From assembly GCA_039621445.1 (NCBI GenBank), contig CP154956.1, positions 16,099,508 through 16,163,507 of the forward strand: a stretch of 64,000 nt of DNA, written 5' to 3'. Below are positions 52,066 through 63,938 of this stretch, in pieces. The position numbers and the translations under genes are program-made. This DNA is from Euglena gracilis. Lineage: Eukaryota > Euglenida > Euglenophyceae > Euglenales. The notes under the pieces are model-generated. The model was given only the letters and a program-made list of their open reading frames with translations, was not told the DNA's origin and searched no databases. Position 1 is the stretch's first letter, and each line of letters starts with the position of its first letter.

Positions 52066-52587
52066 GGCCGAAAAACGCGTCAAAAAAAGAAAACGATGCT
52101 GCGGATCACCAGCGTAAATTTGGCCAGTTGTGGAGTAACTGGGCAAGCCCGGTCCTGTTTGGATAGGGTGTTTCGCGCACTTGATTTCTTCTATTGGGCC
52201 CTTTGGACGACTGGGCGATCCTTGGGAGCTATTTCAAAAATACGTGTTTGCTTGCTGGCAGAGACACCCCGTTTTACGGTCCTTTTTTTGGAATCAGGCC
52301 CGTTCAAATGGGCGTACCTCGGGCCAGACGCAAGATTAGGATCAATTTCTCTCCAAGGCAACTTGCTTCAGCGGAGTCGGTTCGTACCGGAAACCTTGGT
52401 TCTCCTGAGGTGGCCGCGAGAGGGGGGGGGGGGCAGAGGGGGGGTCAAAATGGGGGGTTTTCCCCTGGTGAGCTTCGCTCTTACATAAGAGCTCATCAAC
52501 CAGGTTTTGAGCAGTGCTGAGGTCTTTACGCGTGCAATGGTGCCATGCTGCAGCAGGTGTTTGGGACGTGTGGCAGCCAGCGGCAGC

Positions 52588-53075
52588 CAGGGATTTCTGA
52601 AGCCGGAGGGTACCCTATCCCCCCGGGGGGGGTCCAGCCAGCCATCAGGTCAAATCCAGCCAGCAGCCCAAATTCGGGCTGGGAGCCCCCCCCTCCCCCG
52701 GGGGGTCGAGTGAAGTAAAGTCGGGTCCAGACCGTGCCGGAGGCCGGGCCAGCCGGCCAAAGGCCAAAGGCTGGCCAGCCAACTGGGCTTCCCAGCTCAC
52801 CTATCCCTGCATTTTTCCCCCTCATCACAGCTTGTTCCTTCACAGCCCCCCAGCCTTGATCTAGCCCTATCCATCAAAATGTCGAAAATGGAAAAAATGG
52901 TGTGGAAAATTTTTTTTTTGGTTTTCATCGACCCAGCCCAGCCCAGCCCCCTCCAGCCCCGAACCCCCCCCCCCCATCCCCTGGGGGGGGTCCAGCCAGC
53001 AGCTCATTTCCAGCCAGCAGCCTTTTTGCCAGCCGGAGGCTGCCCCCCCCCGGGGGGTCCTTAAGAAATTCCCTG
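52588..53075 (-). mobile_element. hAT-type MITE, copy B, inverted relative to copy A
   Basis: It starts CAGGGATTTCTGAAGCCGG and ends GGTCCTTAAGAAATTCCCTG. The body is the reverse complement of 19821-20303, including TCCAGCCAGCAG repeats, GATCTAGCCCTATCCATCAA and the GGCCGGCC hairpin. GGCAGCC lies at both outer edges (7 bp, overlapping the terminal base), compatible with a slightly decayed target duplication. No coding capacity. Confidence 0.88.
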
Positions 53076-53299
53076 GCAGCCCGGTTCGGCGGCCCGGCAC
53101 GGCCCGGAGGCCTGGCATACCGGCCCAGCTCGGCCGGCCCAGCACGGCCCAGAACTTTTTTGACCCAGAAATGACCCAAAACAAATGGGTTTCGGGCCAA
53201 AAAAGGGGCGGCCGGAGGGGTCAAAAACCGTTCATTTTGTGCTCGAAAACTGTTTTTCCGGCACTGGACGGCCAGAAAAACATGGTTTTGGGAATTTTT

Positions 53300-54260
53300 T
53301 TTGAATTTTTTCAACTTTTTTTGACCTACATTGGCCGAAAATGGCAGAGTCGGAGGCCTGCCGCGCTGTTTTGGGCCGTAAATCGGCCATATCTCTAGGC
53401 GGGGAGTTACGGGGAAATCAAAATACCGTTAGATAGGGAATTTTAAGGGTTTCAATTTAGGTCTCCGGACATTTCCTTTGATTTTGCTTCATGTTTGTAT
53501 TTTATATTTCCGAGTTATTTGGGAAAAATTACTTTTCTTTTTTAACCCCGAAAACGGCCCAAAATGGCCCCAGAAATGGGCAAAATTGGCCGAAAAATGG
53601 CCGTGACTCGGGCTACACGAAGAGTTGGGGGAAACGTAAACCACGGTTGGATAGGGCATTCCAAGGGCTTCATTTTTGCTCTCCAGACATTTTCTTTGGT
53701 TTGCTTCATTGTTGAAATATTTTTGAAAATTCAATTTTTTGACCAAAAAACGGCCCCAAAAACACCCCAAAATGGCCGTTTTGGGCCACAAAAGCGCGCC
53801 AGAACACGGGCCAGGCGTGTCGGCGGCCAAAATGGTGAATGGGGGGCGATAGAGGGCCCCCCAGGGATGCATTTGGTCTGACTCACACTTCCGGAAATAA
53901 TGTACGTTTTCTCGAGATATTTCCGAAAAAACAATATTTTGACCGAATATCTCACCCCGGCGGCAGAGTCGGATCGGCGGGCCAATCCTACCCAGTTTGG
54001 ACCCTTTCGCAGCTGAAGAACTCGGGCCTGGCGGGACGTTGTTGTCAAACAGAGGTGATTCGGAAACTCGGGATCCAGTCGCTCGCGACTGAAAAAAAAA
54101 TCCGGGAACGGAGCCGGGGTCATGGTGATAATCCGTGGTTTTCATTACCTACCCAGGGCGGGGGGGGGAGGGGGGCTCTACCCCCCCTTTCCCCCGGTGG
54201 TAAGCTTTGCTCTCACTCGAAAGAGATAAGAGCTCAGCAACCCCCCTTTGAGACATTTTC
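53300..54260. repeat. Dispersed repeats: GTCCGGAGACCT family and inverted composite copy
   Basis: Diverged copies of the family from 34.5-35.6 kb occupy about 53370-53500, 53600-53745 and 53880-54010. 53985-54245 is the reverse complement of 34213-34495, ending AAGAGATAAGAGCTCAGC. No gene is visible. Confidence 0.7.
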
Positions 54261-54904
54261 AGGGGGGGTACATTATGTGGTGCACATCATGGGGGGGGGC
54301 CTAAAAGGGGGTATTGGTATTTTTATTCTTTTTTTTCCCGGCCGCCGATGGTGCCGAGAATCTAATATTTATTCCATTCTAATAATTTCCTGATCCGAAA
54401 AAAATCTTCGGGCCACCAAATTTTTTGGGAGCGGGAGGGGGAGATACAACATGGGGGGGGGCTTGGTATATCGAACCCTGGTCTGATTGCCGTCTTGGCC
54501 AAATTAAAACCTGTGCTAAATGAGGCTTGCTGCGGCATTTTGTCAGATTTTTTTTTGCCAAACCCCAGTCGATCTTTTAAACACTGGTGTGGCCACTTCC
54601 CCCTCCCATGGGTGGGTGCATGGGTGTATGGGTGGCATGGCGATGGGTGGGTGTTTTTTTTTGAACACCTTTTGACCCCTTGATTTCATGCCATGGCTCA
54701 ATTTTTTTCTCGTGGGTTGGCAGTGGGGGCCCTGGGCCCCTTGGAAACTGGATTGAAAAAAATTAAGGTCAAACGGATACATGCCCATGTCGGTTTTTTC
54801 TTTGTTGTAAAAATGACTTGAAAAGGGGATGTAGTGGGCATTTTGGTGGTCAAGGGAACCCCATCTGAAAAAAGCCAAAATTTGGGACGATATTTCCAGT
54901 GGCT

Positions 54905-55038
54905 CTGTGAGCACACACAGACACACACACATGCCTGTGTGTGTGTGTGTATGCACACCCACCCACCCACCCACCCACCCACCCACCCACATACACACAC
55001 ATGCACACACACACACACACGCGCGCGCACACACACAC

Positions 55039-55089
<51 letters not shown>

Positions 55090-55092
55090 CGT
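54905..55092. repeat. Compound microsatellite (CA)n and (CCCA)n
   Basis: ACACACAC tracts, eight or nine CCCA units (about 54955-54990) and a long CA tract to 55090, with scattered ATGC interruptions. Frames through it read only Thr-His or Val-Cys repeats. Confidence 0.95.
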
Positions 55093-55343
55093 GCACTTCG
55101 TATTGGGTTTGTTAACGTTTGAAAACTCGAAGCTTTGGAGTTGGTGTCTGTGTTGATTTATGGCCTTTTCACCCAGCAATTCCGGCGTCAACCCCTCCTA
55201 CACAAACAGTCAGTTTGGCTGGCATGCGATTTGGTTCAAGGGTTTTTGCCCATCACCTCCAATGGAGCACAGACACGCAAACACACTCCCATATACACAC
55301 CACCCATAACGACCCATTTGCCACATCAAAAGCATAGATGCAG

Positions 55344-55482
55344 CCCATGCTCCCAATACCCGCTCGGGGACATCGTGCTCAAGCCCGTGTCGGAGGAGGA
55401 CAGTGACCCAGTGGACTTCACCGGCGACCTGCAGGTGGTGCAGCTGTCCACCAGCAACGTCCCTGACCTCTTTCCGTCCTGG
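55344..55482 (+). CDS. Exon-like segment 1 of an unrecognised gene
   Basis: After an AG acceptor (GATGCAG) the frame reads PCSQYPLGDIVLKPVSEEDS, DPVDFTGDLQ, then VVQLSTSNVPDLFPSW, with GT donors at 55435 (CTGCAG|GT) or 55483. GC-rich third positions and an even amino-acid mix set it apart from the flanking repeats. I do not recognise a domain. It may belong with the islands further right on the same strand. Confidence 0.45.
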
Positions 55483-56626
55483 GTCTGTCGGCCGTTCGAG
55501 TTGCAGTCTAAATGGCGGGTGTCAAAATGGTTCGTTCCTGCAACACGTTGGTGGCTGCAAATCATGTGTGAACCAGAGTTCTCTTCAACTCAGTTACCCC
55601 TGGGGGGTCTATGGCCGGTTCCACCTTGGAGGTCTGAAGTGGGTTCCGGTGGAAAGTGCTGGAAAATTCTTTCGGACAGCCTGAGTTGTGGGTGGGGTTC
55701 CGACCCCTGGATGAGCGGGGGAGGGGTGGTAAAAAAAACCACCTCTGGGTGGGTGAGGTGGTCACAAGCCTGACTGCCAGAAGCCTGGTGTGCACCATTT
55801 CAAGATTTCATTTTTTTTGCCTTGTGCAATTAAAACACAGTGTTTATTGACTGGAAGGCGTGTCCCATCGACGTAATTCTGTTTGTGAGTCCACTTCTAT
55901 TTTTCAATGCTTTCAACAGAAAGCCAGAAAATACTCAATCACGCTGGAGCAGAAAAGTCTGCAACAAAATGGGGTTCTTTGCCATGAACCGAACAGAATC
56001 CCTAGTTGGTGAAAGTCTGAAGTTCGGTTTGCTGGCACCTGGGTTCCCCCAACCCAGGGTTTGATATCACCCTCCTACCAGGGTGTCCGGGCTGTTTCAA
56101 AAGTTCAGGGAGGGGCCTTCCCTTGTCCCCCCCCCCCCCCCCGGTCCGGACCAGGCTTTCTTTTAACTCGGAAAAACTCCCTTGGGGGCAGGGGGTTCTT
56201 TGGACCCCCCCCCCCCGAAATAGGGTGTCTAAGGGCATTCCCCCCCCAAAATTCTGCGGCACGTTGCGCTGAAACCCATACCCTGGGACTGGGACTCCGG
56301 GGGGATCCGGCCCTAGACCCACCCACCCACCCGGGGCGGGGTTAAGGGTTGCTCACCAGCCTGTCGGAGCAACAAAAGGAGCACTGGTGTTTGGGGTCCC
56401 TGGCCACTCACCGCACAGCACATTGGGCCAGAAGCGATTTTAGCACCAGCCATAACCCGGCACGGAGCCTGGCCTCACTGCAACTGAGGGGGGTTCCAAC
56501 TTTTCACTGCAACTGAGAGGGTTGGGTTGGTGGGGGACCCCGCCTTCCCCCCGGGGGTTTTTGGATGAAGCCTGGTCAGTTCATGTTCTTCATGTTGAAC
56601 CCTGTCCTGGCCACCGCCACGCCCAG

Positions 56627-56827
56627 GCCACAGCCTTCTGGGTGGGCAAGGCCGAGTGGGAGGAGAAGCTGGATGAGTTCCCCATCTACCTGCTGGACCT
56701 GCAGGAGGCTGCGGAACCGTTCCATCCCCTCGGCAACTTCAAGAAGTACCTGACCCTGGCCGGGCCGCTGCCATGCTGGCCCACCCCGGCGCAAGGAACG
56801 GCCGGCAGCGGCCGCCGCCTCATTTTG
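56627..56827 (+). CDS. Exon-like segment 2 of an unrecognised gene
   Basis: An acceptor GCCCAG opens ATAFWVGKAEWEEKLDEFPI, YLLDLQEAAEPFHPLGNFKK and YLTLAGPLPCW. The strong codon bias (G/C in third positions) and the charged, aromatic-rich composition look like genuine protein. The donor is probably the GT at 56828 but could be earlier. No family is recognised. Confidence 0.5.
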
Positions 56828-58384
56828 GTGTTGGGCAAACCGCCAAACAAAACACAATACAAAACAAAGCAGCACAAAACACCAAAAATTTGGGCTTCAA
56901 GGGCCTAATTTTCTGAGAATTGTGCTGTGAAATGGGTTTTTTGACAAATGTGCATAAAGTATGTGCTTCGACATGACTTTTCTGTTGGGAAAGAACATTT
57001 TAGTTCCCTGGGAGGCCCCGGACCTCCCTGGCCTGAAACCCGGAGTGATTATAATCTCACATTTTGTGGAGCTAAAATTTTCCCAAACCAAAACAAAAGT
57101 GCTTTGGCTTCTGACGCCCCGGGAAACCGTCCTCTCTGGGAATCGTCCTCTACCTGTACCTGCTAACCTGTCCCCATAGGGACCTGTCTCCTACCCTTGC
57201 ACCCGCTGACCTGTGTCCTGAGAAACTTTTTTTTAAAAATTTTGCTTTTTTTTTGCTTCAAAAGCAATTTCCAGTGGTAAAAAACTCTGAACAATTTCTC
57301 AGGCTTCTGGTTCCAAATTTGTGAAAAACTGCTTTTCTGGATGCTTTTTTTTGTCACCGGCCGGGGGTCGAAATGTGAAAATTTTCCCTCTGACCTGGAT
57401 TGCCCGGGAAACTGTCCTCTACCCTCCATACCCATTTACCTGAGCCCGCTGACCCGACCTTCTCCTCTTTCTGTGCTCATTGACTTTGCCTGGAGACATT
57501 TTCCAGGATGGGGGTGGGCATACTGCCTTTTGGATTCTGTGTCTGTGGGATTCCAATTTATCAAATTATTACCTTTTTTCCAGGAGTTTGCTCAGTGTGG
57601 GGTTGCGAAATTCATCAGGAAAAAATTCATCAGGGTGTCTTTTTATTCTGATCGAAAGAGCAGGAGGCACGTTTGGGGAGGGACCAGCGCAATGCATACA
57701 TATAAGTTATCCATCCAACACCTGGATTTGGACTGCAACTGCTATCTGCCTCTCCACGTTTCCCAATCTCCAATTTTTGATGTTTCGTTAATTTATAATC
57801 TACAAAAATCTTAGATCATTGAGGAATCTGGGCTGATGAAAAAGACACGGGGACAAAAACACCAAAACCAATCCCCAGCATTTTTTGCTTTTCAAGCCCG
57901 GGGGAGGGGGGGGGTCAGCGACCGCAGGGATATCAAATATCAGTCAAACTGGATGACAGTCAACACATTTTTCCTGTTGTGGAAAAGAGGCATTTTTTTT
58001 TTGCACCTGTGATCCAGACCCCAGAGCCATTCTGGATTCATCCAGTGGGGGGGGGTCAGTCCCAGGAAGTCAGGCTTGCAGGTGCCACTTTCCTGTTGGT
58101 CCCCCCCAGGGCAGTACAGGAATCGGCCAAACAGCCAGGGTGGTGGGTTGGGGGGGCGGTCGACCACTCCCCTCCCCCACCCACCACCTCCTCCCGTATT
58201 TCCGGGAAACCCAATTTTCGGCCCAGGAATTTTTCCCGAAGGCGCCGGGCGGATTTGTTTGAAAGAACCTGTGAAAATGCTGTGGTGGGTGCGGGGGTCG
58301 ACCCCCCACCACCAGGCCTTCCCGTACTGCCCTGCCCCCCCCCTCCACCCATTCTGCCACCTGTTCCCCGCTGTGCACTGGCCC

Positions 58385-58445
58385 GGCCCCGGTCCTGGAG
58401 TACTTCCTGAACACCAACCCGGAGGATGACGGGGAAGGGCTGCGG
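58385..58445 (+). CDS. Weak exon-like segment
   Basis: The frame APVLEYFLNTNPEDDGEGLR is short and acidic with G/C-rich third positions. A clear acceptor is lacking. It is included only because it matches the style of its neighbours. Confidence 0.25.
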
Positions 58446-58880
58446 ATGTGCCGCCCTTCTCACTCAAAAAAAAAGCAAAGGGTGTCGGAAAGGAACCTTC
58501 GTTGACACTGCACCCTTGCCATAGCCAGGAGAACTCTGTTGTCCGTCTGCCCTCCCCGTGTGGTGGGGGGTTCGTGGGGGGTCAAAAAAAGGTTGATGGG
58601 CAGGTTTGTATTTTTGGGGTTGGAAGCTTGCATTTTTCGGGCTCGGGTCAGTCATGAAAAGAAATTAAATTGGCAAACCTTCCGAGGAACATCATTATGT
58701 GCCCACTGATCATTCCCATCCGTGATCAGAGATCAGAGGACACCTTTTGGAGGACTTTTTGCGTTTTGGCGCACCTTTTCATTATTGTCCAACGATCCCA
58801 TTTTTGATCATGACACGGGGGAGGGGATTTACCAGACAGATGGCTGTTGAAGGACACGGTTGAATGCCCTCTGCCCCCAG

Positions 58881-59016
58881 AACGCGAAACCCACATTTGA
58901 CGCGGCGCAGCTCGGCCCTCCGCCGCCCTGGCCACCGCCGCCAAAGCCAAGCTGGAGGCGCTCAAGGACTTCAGTGACACCACGGTGGAGAAGGGCTCAG
59001 GGCTGCGGCCACCGTG
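58881..59016 (+). pseudogene. Exon-like segment 3, apparently frameshifted
   Basis: A pyrimidine tract plus CCCCCAG precedes NAKPTFDAAQ in one frame. The following ALATAAKAKLEALKDFSDTT and VEKGSG lie in the next frame. The two halves look like one helical protein segment broken by a small indel around 58912-58925. This could be a sequencing error in GC-rich DNA or real decay. Confidence 0.4.
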
Positions 59017-59084
59017 GAGATGGTCCCTGACAGTGTCCCCCCCCCCCAACCATACATACGGTATAAACCCCCCCACTTATAAAC

Positions 59085-59465
59085 CCCCCGGGGTTTATAG
59101 GATCTGGTTTGGTTGGCCGGCCGAAGGGGGGGGTTTATAGGTGGGGGGGGGTTTATAGGTCCCGGAATTGTTGGTGAAAATCCGACCCCCAAAAATGACC
59201 CCAAAAACCCCCGAAATTGGCAATTTTCGGCAAATTTGGACAAAAATGGCATTTTTGAAGATGGTCGGTCTCAAAAAATTGCCAAAAAATCAGTTTTTGG
59301 GTGGTCTGCGGCCAAAAAAAATCGTCCCCGGCGGCTTTCATTTTTCTTCCCCAGGGAGGGGGGTTATAGGTCCCGGTTTGGTTGGTCGGCCCGAGGGGGG
59401 GGTTTATAGGTGGGGGGGGTTTATAGGTGGGGGGGGTTATAGGTGGGGGGGGGGTTTAGGTTTGC
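59085..59465. repeat. GGGGGGTTTATAGGT short repeats in two blocks
   Basis: GGGGGGGTTTATAGGT recurs at 59125-59162 and 59390-59450, each block preceded by a TTGGTTGG...CCGAAGGGGGG phrase. The left block also has the complementary CACTTATAAACCCCCC (59070-59090), forming a hairpin. The blocks enclose about 190 bp of other sequence. Confidence 0.8.
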
Positions 59466-59964
59466 AGTGCGGGGATGGGAGAGGGGGATGGTGCAGCCGA
59501 CCCGATTTTCGGCTGCAGCCGCCGCCGCAAAAGTTGAACAAAAAAGATGTTGTTCTTGAGGGTTTTTAGGGGTTTATGGTGTCGCTGCGTGCTTTATTTT
59601 TTTTGGAAATGCTCTTTTTTTGGCTTCCCAGTCCTGCTCAAGGTCAGCTTTCACACCCAGATTTCTAGCCCCAGCCCCCCCGCAATTTAAGGAGTAAGCC
59701 CAACAATCTCATCCAAATGCACAGTATCTCCACCCCCATAACGTTACCACCTTGTCAAATTGGCCGGCATTCACCTTGCCTCACTGACTTGCGAGGTGAA
59801 AATTTCCGGGGGGACCCAAATGATTGGCCCGGAAAATTTGGATTTTGAGTGTTTGGTGTCCTGAGGCCAGGGTATTAAGTGAGTGTTGGTATTGCAGGGG
59901 GTCAGACCACCCCTCCCCCCGGAGGGTGGGTCTGGTACTTTTGATACCATTGCTTGAGATGTGG

Positions 59965-60235
59965 TGTTTTTCAGAGTGACTGACTGGTTTTTGGCTCCAC
60001 CCCCCAGGGGGTGGGAGCGGCCAGGATTGGCCGAAAGTGGCCACCCGGCGCCAAAGGCGACGGAAAATTTTTGGGTTTTTTTTGCCAAAATCCATCGATT
60101 TTCAATTTTTTTTGGCCAGGTGACCAAAGTGACCGACCCCCCTCGAGGGGGTGGGAAGTGGGTGATTTTTTTTTGATAAATGACTGATTGGGTTTTTGAA
60201 AGTGGAAAGTGGACCCCCGGGTCGGTAAGCAATGG
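59965..60235. repeat. Dispersed ~270-bp repeat, copy 2
   Basis: Same landmark order as 26200-26470: GAGTGACTGACTGG, GGCGCC hairpin, TGACTGATTGGG, CCCCCGGGTCGGTAAGCAAT. Confidence 0.75.
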
Positions 60236-60298
60236 TGTCTGCCAGAACCCCCTTCAGACTGTGGGGGGGGGGTCTGGGAACCTCCCGGAACCAAAAAT

Positions 60299-61078
60299 CA
60301 GGGATCCTCACATTTCCTGAAAAGGAAATTCACGGAAATTCACGGAGGATCACGGAAATGGGCGGAAGGCCATTTTCACTGAAATCACGAAACATCACGG
60401 AAATTCACGGATGAGGCAGAGGGTTCGGAAAAAATGTTCGGTATCTTGTTTGAATGTGCTTTGTTTGTGCAGATGATTTGGTGGCCGCTTTCCTCCATTC
60501 TCCCGGCCACAAAATTGGACCCACGAAAGCATCAGAGGTGCTCTCCAGAAATACACACAAGTTGAGGGTGTGTGGGTTTTTTGCTTATTCAGAAAATGAC
60601 TTTCCACCTTTCAGCCCAGGCTGTATCCAGAAGGGTCAATCGCTATTTCGGTCCGCTGACAGGGTTTTGGCAACCCATTTAGGGGCAATCAAAAAAATTC
60701 AAGGACAAGAGGTTGTTGTTGTTTTTTTCCCCCTCCTGTACGTTTTATTTTTATTTTTACACAGGTGTTGATAGGAATTGATGAACGGACTGACAGTTCT
60801 GGGCACGCGGTCAAAAACATTTTGGTGGGTATGCAAGGGAAGATCTACGTTGTAGCATGCGTTCAGTTGGATTGCTCTCTCATAGGCCTCAGGGGTGCAT
60901 ATCCCCTGGTGGATCTCCAGGACTATAATAGTGAAAAACAATCTGCTGCCATAACCGCCCAAAATATGGCTCCAGTGCAGAATGCAATGTGGTTTTTTGA
61001 CCTTTTCCGGAAACAGGAATTCACGGAAAATCACGGATACATTTTGGCCTCGGCCAGCAGGGAAATGTGAGGATCCCG
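60299..61078 (+). mobile_element. 780-bp hAT element with 8-bp target duplication
   Basis: The left end CAGGGATCCTCACATTTCC and the right end GGAAATGTGAGGATCCCG are inverted repeats of about 17 bp. Flanking octamers CCAAAAAT (60291-60298) and GCAAAAAT (61079-61086) differ by one base, as expected for an aged 8-bp hAT duplication. Subterminal CACGGAAAT/TCACGGA motifs cluster inside both ends (60328-60412 and 61022-61040), as in hAT elements where transposase binds. The interior keeps a transposase-like segment. It lies within the region of exon-like islands. Confidence 0.85.
60765..61070 (+). pseudogene. hAT transposase fragment (DUF659-like), internally deleted
   Basis: After TTTTTACACAG, a good acceptor, the frame reads VLIGIDERTDSSGHAVKNIL, VGMQGKIYVVACVQLDCS. 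The pattern Asp-x2-Thr-Asp-x-x-Gly-x3-Asn-Ile-Leu-Val-x3-Gly followed by Asp-Cys-Ser resembles the DUF659 part of hAT transposases, which contains one of the catalytic acidic residues. The frame then runs to the terminal repeat. The element is too short to encode a whole transposase, so this is a deletion derivative. The assignment rests on pattern recognition and on the surrounding hAT ends. Confidence 0.55.
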
Positions 61079-61089
61079 GCAAAAATAAT

Positions 61090-62382
61090 TTCTCCGTCGC
61101 ATCGCGCCAGGGAGGATGAAATTTTTGGTGCTGTTTTTGGCCGATTTCCAAAAAAAGTGCGCAAAAAACACAATTCTTGGGTCTTTTTCAAGGCCCCCAA
61201 AAGTTTTGCAGTGCTTTGCTCCGGAAATTTTTTTCACAGGGGGAGGACTCCGACCCCCCCCCCCCCCCCCTCATTAAATACCCTGCCTGAGGTTCCACGG
61301 AGCCTCTTACCTGAACCTTTGTGGAGCTGGTTATCTGGAGACTCCTCCAGGAAACCAACTTCGTTGAAACCCAGCGCGTGTCACGAGTCACCCCACAAAC
61401 CTTAAAAATGTGGGGGGACCCAGATGAGGCGCTTTCTGCGCCTCACTCAGGTCACCCTCATGTGTATCAACCCTTATCGGGCGACTTGGGTCGTGGTAGG
61501 TGGGGTTTTGTTGGGGCACATTAATGACGAGGGAAGAGTGAAGAGTTTCTTTTTTTGGGAAAAGTTTGGGTTTTCAGATCAGGTTACTTTGAGCTCCGTG
61601 ACGCCGGCTTCCTAAGGCGCCATGGAGGCTCCACAAAGGCTCTCCGGAGCCTCCGTCAGATACGGGGGTGGGGGGCACCCCAACCTAAACAGTGCCACAG
61701 CCCGAAAAATTTCACCCCCCAAAGCAACCCAAAATGTCATTTTGGGCAGCTTTTGGCCAAAATTTGGCCAAATTTCCAAAGATTCTCGACAAAAGGAAAA
61801 AAATTGCCAATTGAGGGGGTTGGTCCCGTAAATTCCCCAGGGTTCGGACTGGACCCCCCCCCCCCCTGGCAGGTGGCGCACCGTACCCCCCCCCTCCATA
61901 CGGTCAAGGGGGGCACCGAAGCAGGTGACACCCTCCAAATATCGAACCCTGGGGTAAGGCACTCCCGGAATTTCAGCTTGGTGGCCAATTCAATTCCAGT
62001 GCATGGCGCCGCTTAAAACGGACCAGCGAACTGATCCGGACTTGGTGTCAAACTGAGTCCAGAAAAATGCAAACCACAAAAAAAGCCCGCTAATCAGCAA
62101 ATTACATGGGGTTCGCTTTCTGACACCGAAATTTTGAGCTTGGCAGTCCATTTTTGAATCATTGTATCCCAATCCCAGTCAATCATGGACCCTCCACAGC
62201 AGAAAAAAATCTGTTACCATCCAACTGCCCTTTGGGAGGCTGGATGGGAATTAAAAGCCATCGATGGTGAAAGCTGCTGGCAGGACCCCAAGCGTGCCCC
62301 AGGGTCGCCAACACGCCTGGGAGGTGGTCAGCCCTAATTTTTTTTTGGGCCTTTGGGCGGACCCACCTCCCCTGTGCTGCAG
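61090..62382. other. Stretch without a recognised gene
   Basis: Several C/G-run hairpins (for example GACCCCCCCCCCCCC with complementary G-runs at 61250-61275 and 61850-61900). No exon-like coding signal, apart from a GGAGCCTC...GGAGACTCC-type local repeat. Confidence 0.4.
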
Positions 62383-62505
62383 AGGTGCTGGAGCACCTCC
62401 CGCCAGGCGCCACCCGGCCCTGGCATCGCCTGTACACTGTGTCCATCCCCGACGACCTGGAGGACGGCGCCGATGAGGACGACTACAAACGCCGGGAGGG
62501 CTTTG
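62383..62505 (+). CDS. Exon-like segment 4 of an unrecognised gene
   Basis: The acceptor CTGTGCTGCAG opens VLEHLPPGATRPWHRLYTVS, IPDDLEDGADEDDYKRREGF, ending at TTTG followed by GTGACC (donor). The C-terminal half is strongly acidic. Both splice sites are good, and third positions are G/C-rich. No family recognised. Confidence 0.55.
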
Positions 62506-62809
62506 GTGACCGCCCAGCCAACGCCTCAAAGCCGCAGGCGGAAGGGAGGGGGGCAACATGTGCCCAGTCTGATTTCCCGCAACCTCGAACCCCGGGTTTA
62601 AAGCCCTGCCCCCATTGGGAATCCAGGTATGGTATGACAGCATTTTTTCTGTTCTACACGGAGGTGCGGATGCTTTCCCCATCTATTCGCAGCATTTTAT
62701 TTTTTTAGTATGCCAAACCAACCACTCCTTGTACCTGCAAAAACATACAGAGAGGGAACACACACAGAATGCACGGGCTTGTGCCCCTATCGCACAGTTT
62801 TCTGTGCAG

Positions 62810-62980
62810 CCGCCCATTGTCGTCAAAGTTTCTGGGGACCCCGGCTTGGTCAGTGCGCTGTGTGCATCGGAAAGAGTCAGGTTTGAGAGTCTGCGAGAGC
62901 GCCGCCCAGAAATTGTCCTGGCACCAGCCGATTTGGCGTCACTGGAGGTTGTCAGCCCCCAGCACTGGCCAGCCAACCAG
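62810..62980 (+). CDS. Exon-like segment 5 of an unrecognised gene (57 codons, phase 0)
   Basis: TTTTCTGTGCAG precedes PPIVVKVSGDPGLVSALCAS, ERVRFESLRERRPEIVLAPA and DLASLEVVSPQHWPANQ, and AACCAG is followed by GTGGCT. The exon is exactly 171 bp with consensus acceptor and donor. It has a mixed alpha/beta-looking composition. This is the best-supported exon in the right-hand gene. I do not recognise the family. Confidence 0.6.
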
Positions 62981-63506
62981 GTGGCTGTTTCCCTGGGAGG
63001 GAGGGAGGCATCCGGACTGCATGGCCCTCCTTGCAAAATGGAGAGTGTCTCCTCCTATTTTCCCACCACCTTTCTGTGAAGGAAACAGCTACATTTGTCA
63101 ATCATTTCAACAGCGGCTCTCTCCACGCTTTTTTTTTTTTGCCATTTTTATCTCTTCTGCCTCTTACTCTCCCCTTCTTTTCCAGCGTCCCTCAAACTCC
63201 CGCCTTCTTTCTCGGTGAAAAGCCACGGAGCTGGGGCTGGATGGGAGGGGTGGGTGGCCCAACCCCCGGGGAACAGCGATGGGGTTGCATCTGTTTTTTG
63301 AACCTGAACTTGAACACCCAAAATTCAGCCCCCCCCCCCCCCGGGTCTCCCCTGGGTGAATGGATGAGAACAGGCGTCTTTGAGAACCGGCGGAAGGCCG
63401 CACCCCCAGGGTAAAATGGGCAGGCCGGGGCGGAAACACTTTCTATCCGGGGGGGGGGTGTCAGGTTTTGGGGTGGGTCGTGCTGTAACCCCCCCCTAAT
63501 TGTAGA

Positions 63507-63890
63507 GCGGGTGCTCTTGTTGTGGACGCTCGCTTCGCCAGAGGGGGGGGGTGCTCTTCTATTTGGACCCTGCTCTTGTAGTGGACATCGCACACATTTT
63601 CCTACAGCGTTCCAGCGCCCAGTCAGTTTCCGGTCCCCTCAACCTCCCTTCCTCCACCTAAACCGGCAGCCAAGCGCAAACGGCAGCCGAGGTTGGAAGA
63701 ATTGTTTAGCCGCTGAGCTCTGGGAAGCTTGCCTTTTTGAGGCAATTTACAAACCTTGCCACAATCACATGGAATGACTTGCCTTGCTTCTGCTTGCATT
63801 GATTTTCCAGGGGGGTGCTCTTGTAGTGGACGCTCGCTTCGCCAGAGGGGGGGGTGCTCTACTATTTGGACCCTGTTCTTGTAGAGGGCA
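63507..63890. repeat. ~80-bp direct repeats 305 bp apart
   Basis: GTGCTCTTGTWGTGGACGCT, CGCTTCGCCAGAGG and the TATTTGGACCCTG(C/T)TCTTG phrase occur at about 63507-63590 and again at 63812-63890. Either a tandem duplication of a ~305-bp unit or the ends of an element. Confidence 0.75.
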
Positions 63891-63938
63891 TGCACTACTA
63901 TCAGGGGGGGGTTAGCGCAGTGTGATCATTGGCTGCAG

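Noticed and set aside
51438-52488. Gly/Trp/Phe-rich open frames up to about 250 codons
   Set aside because: Created by the G-only block and the poly-T tract.
54698-55156. Cys-Val and Thr-His repeat frames
   Set aside because: Translations of the CA/CCCA microsatellite.
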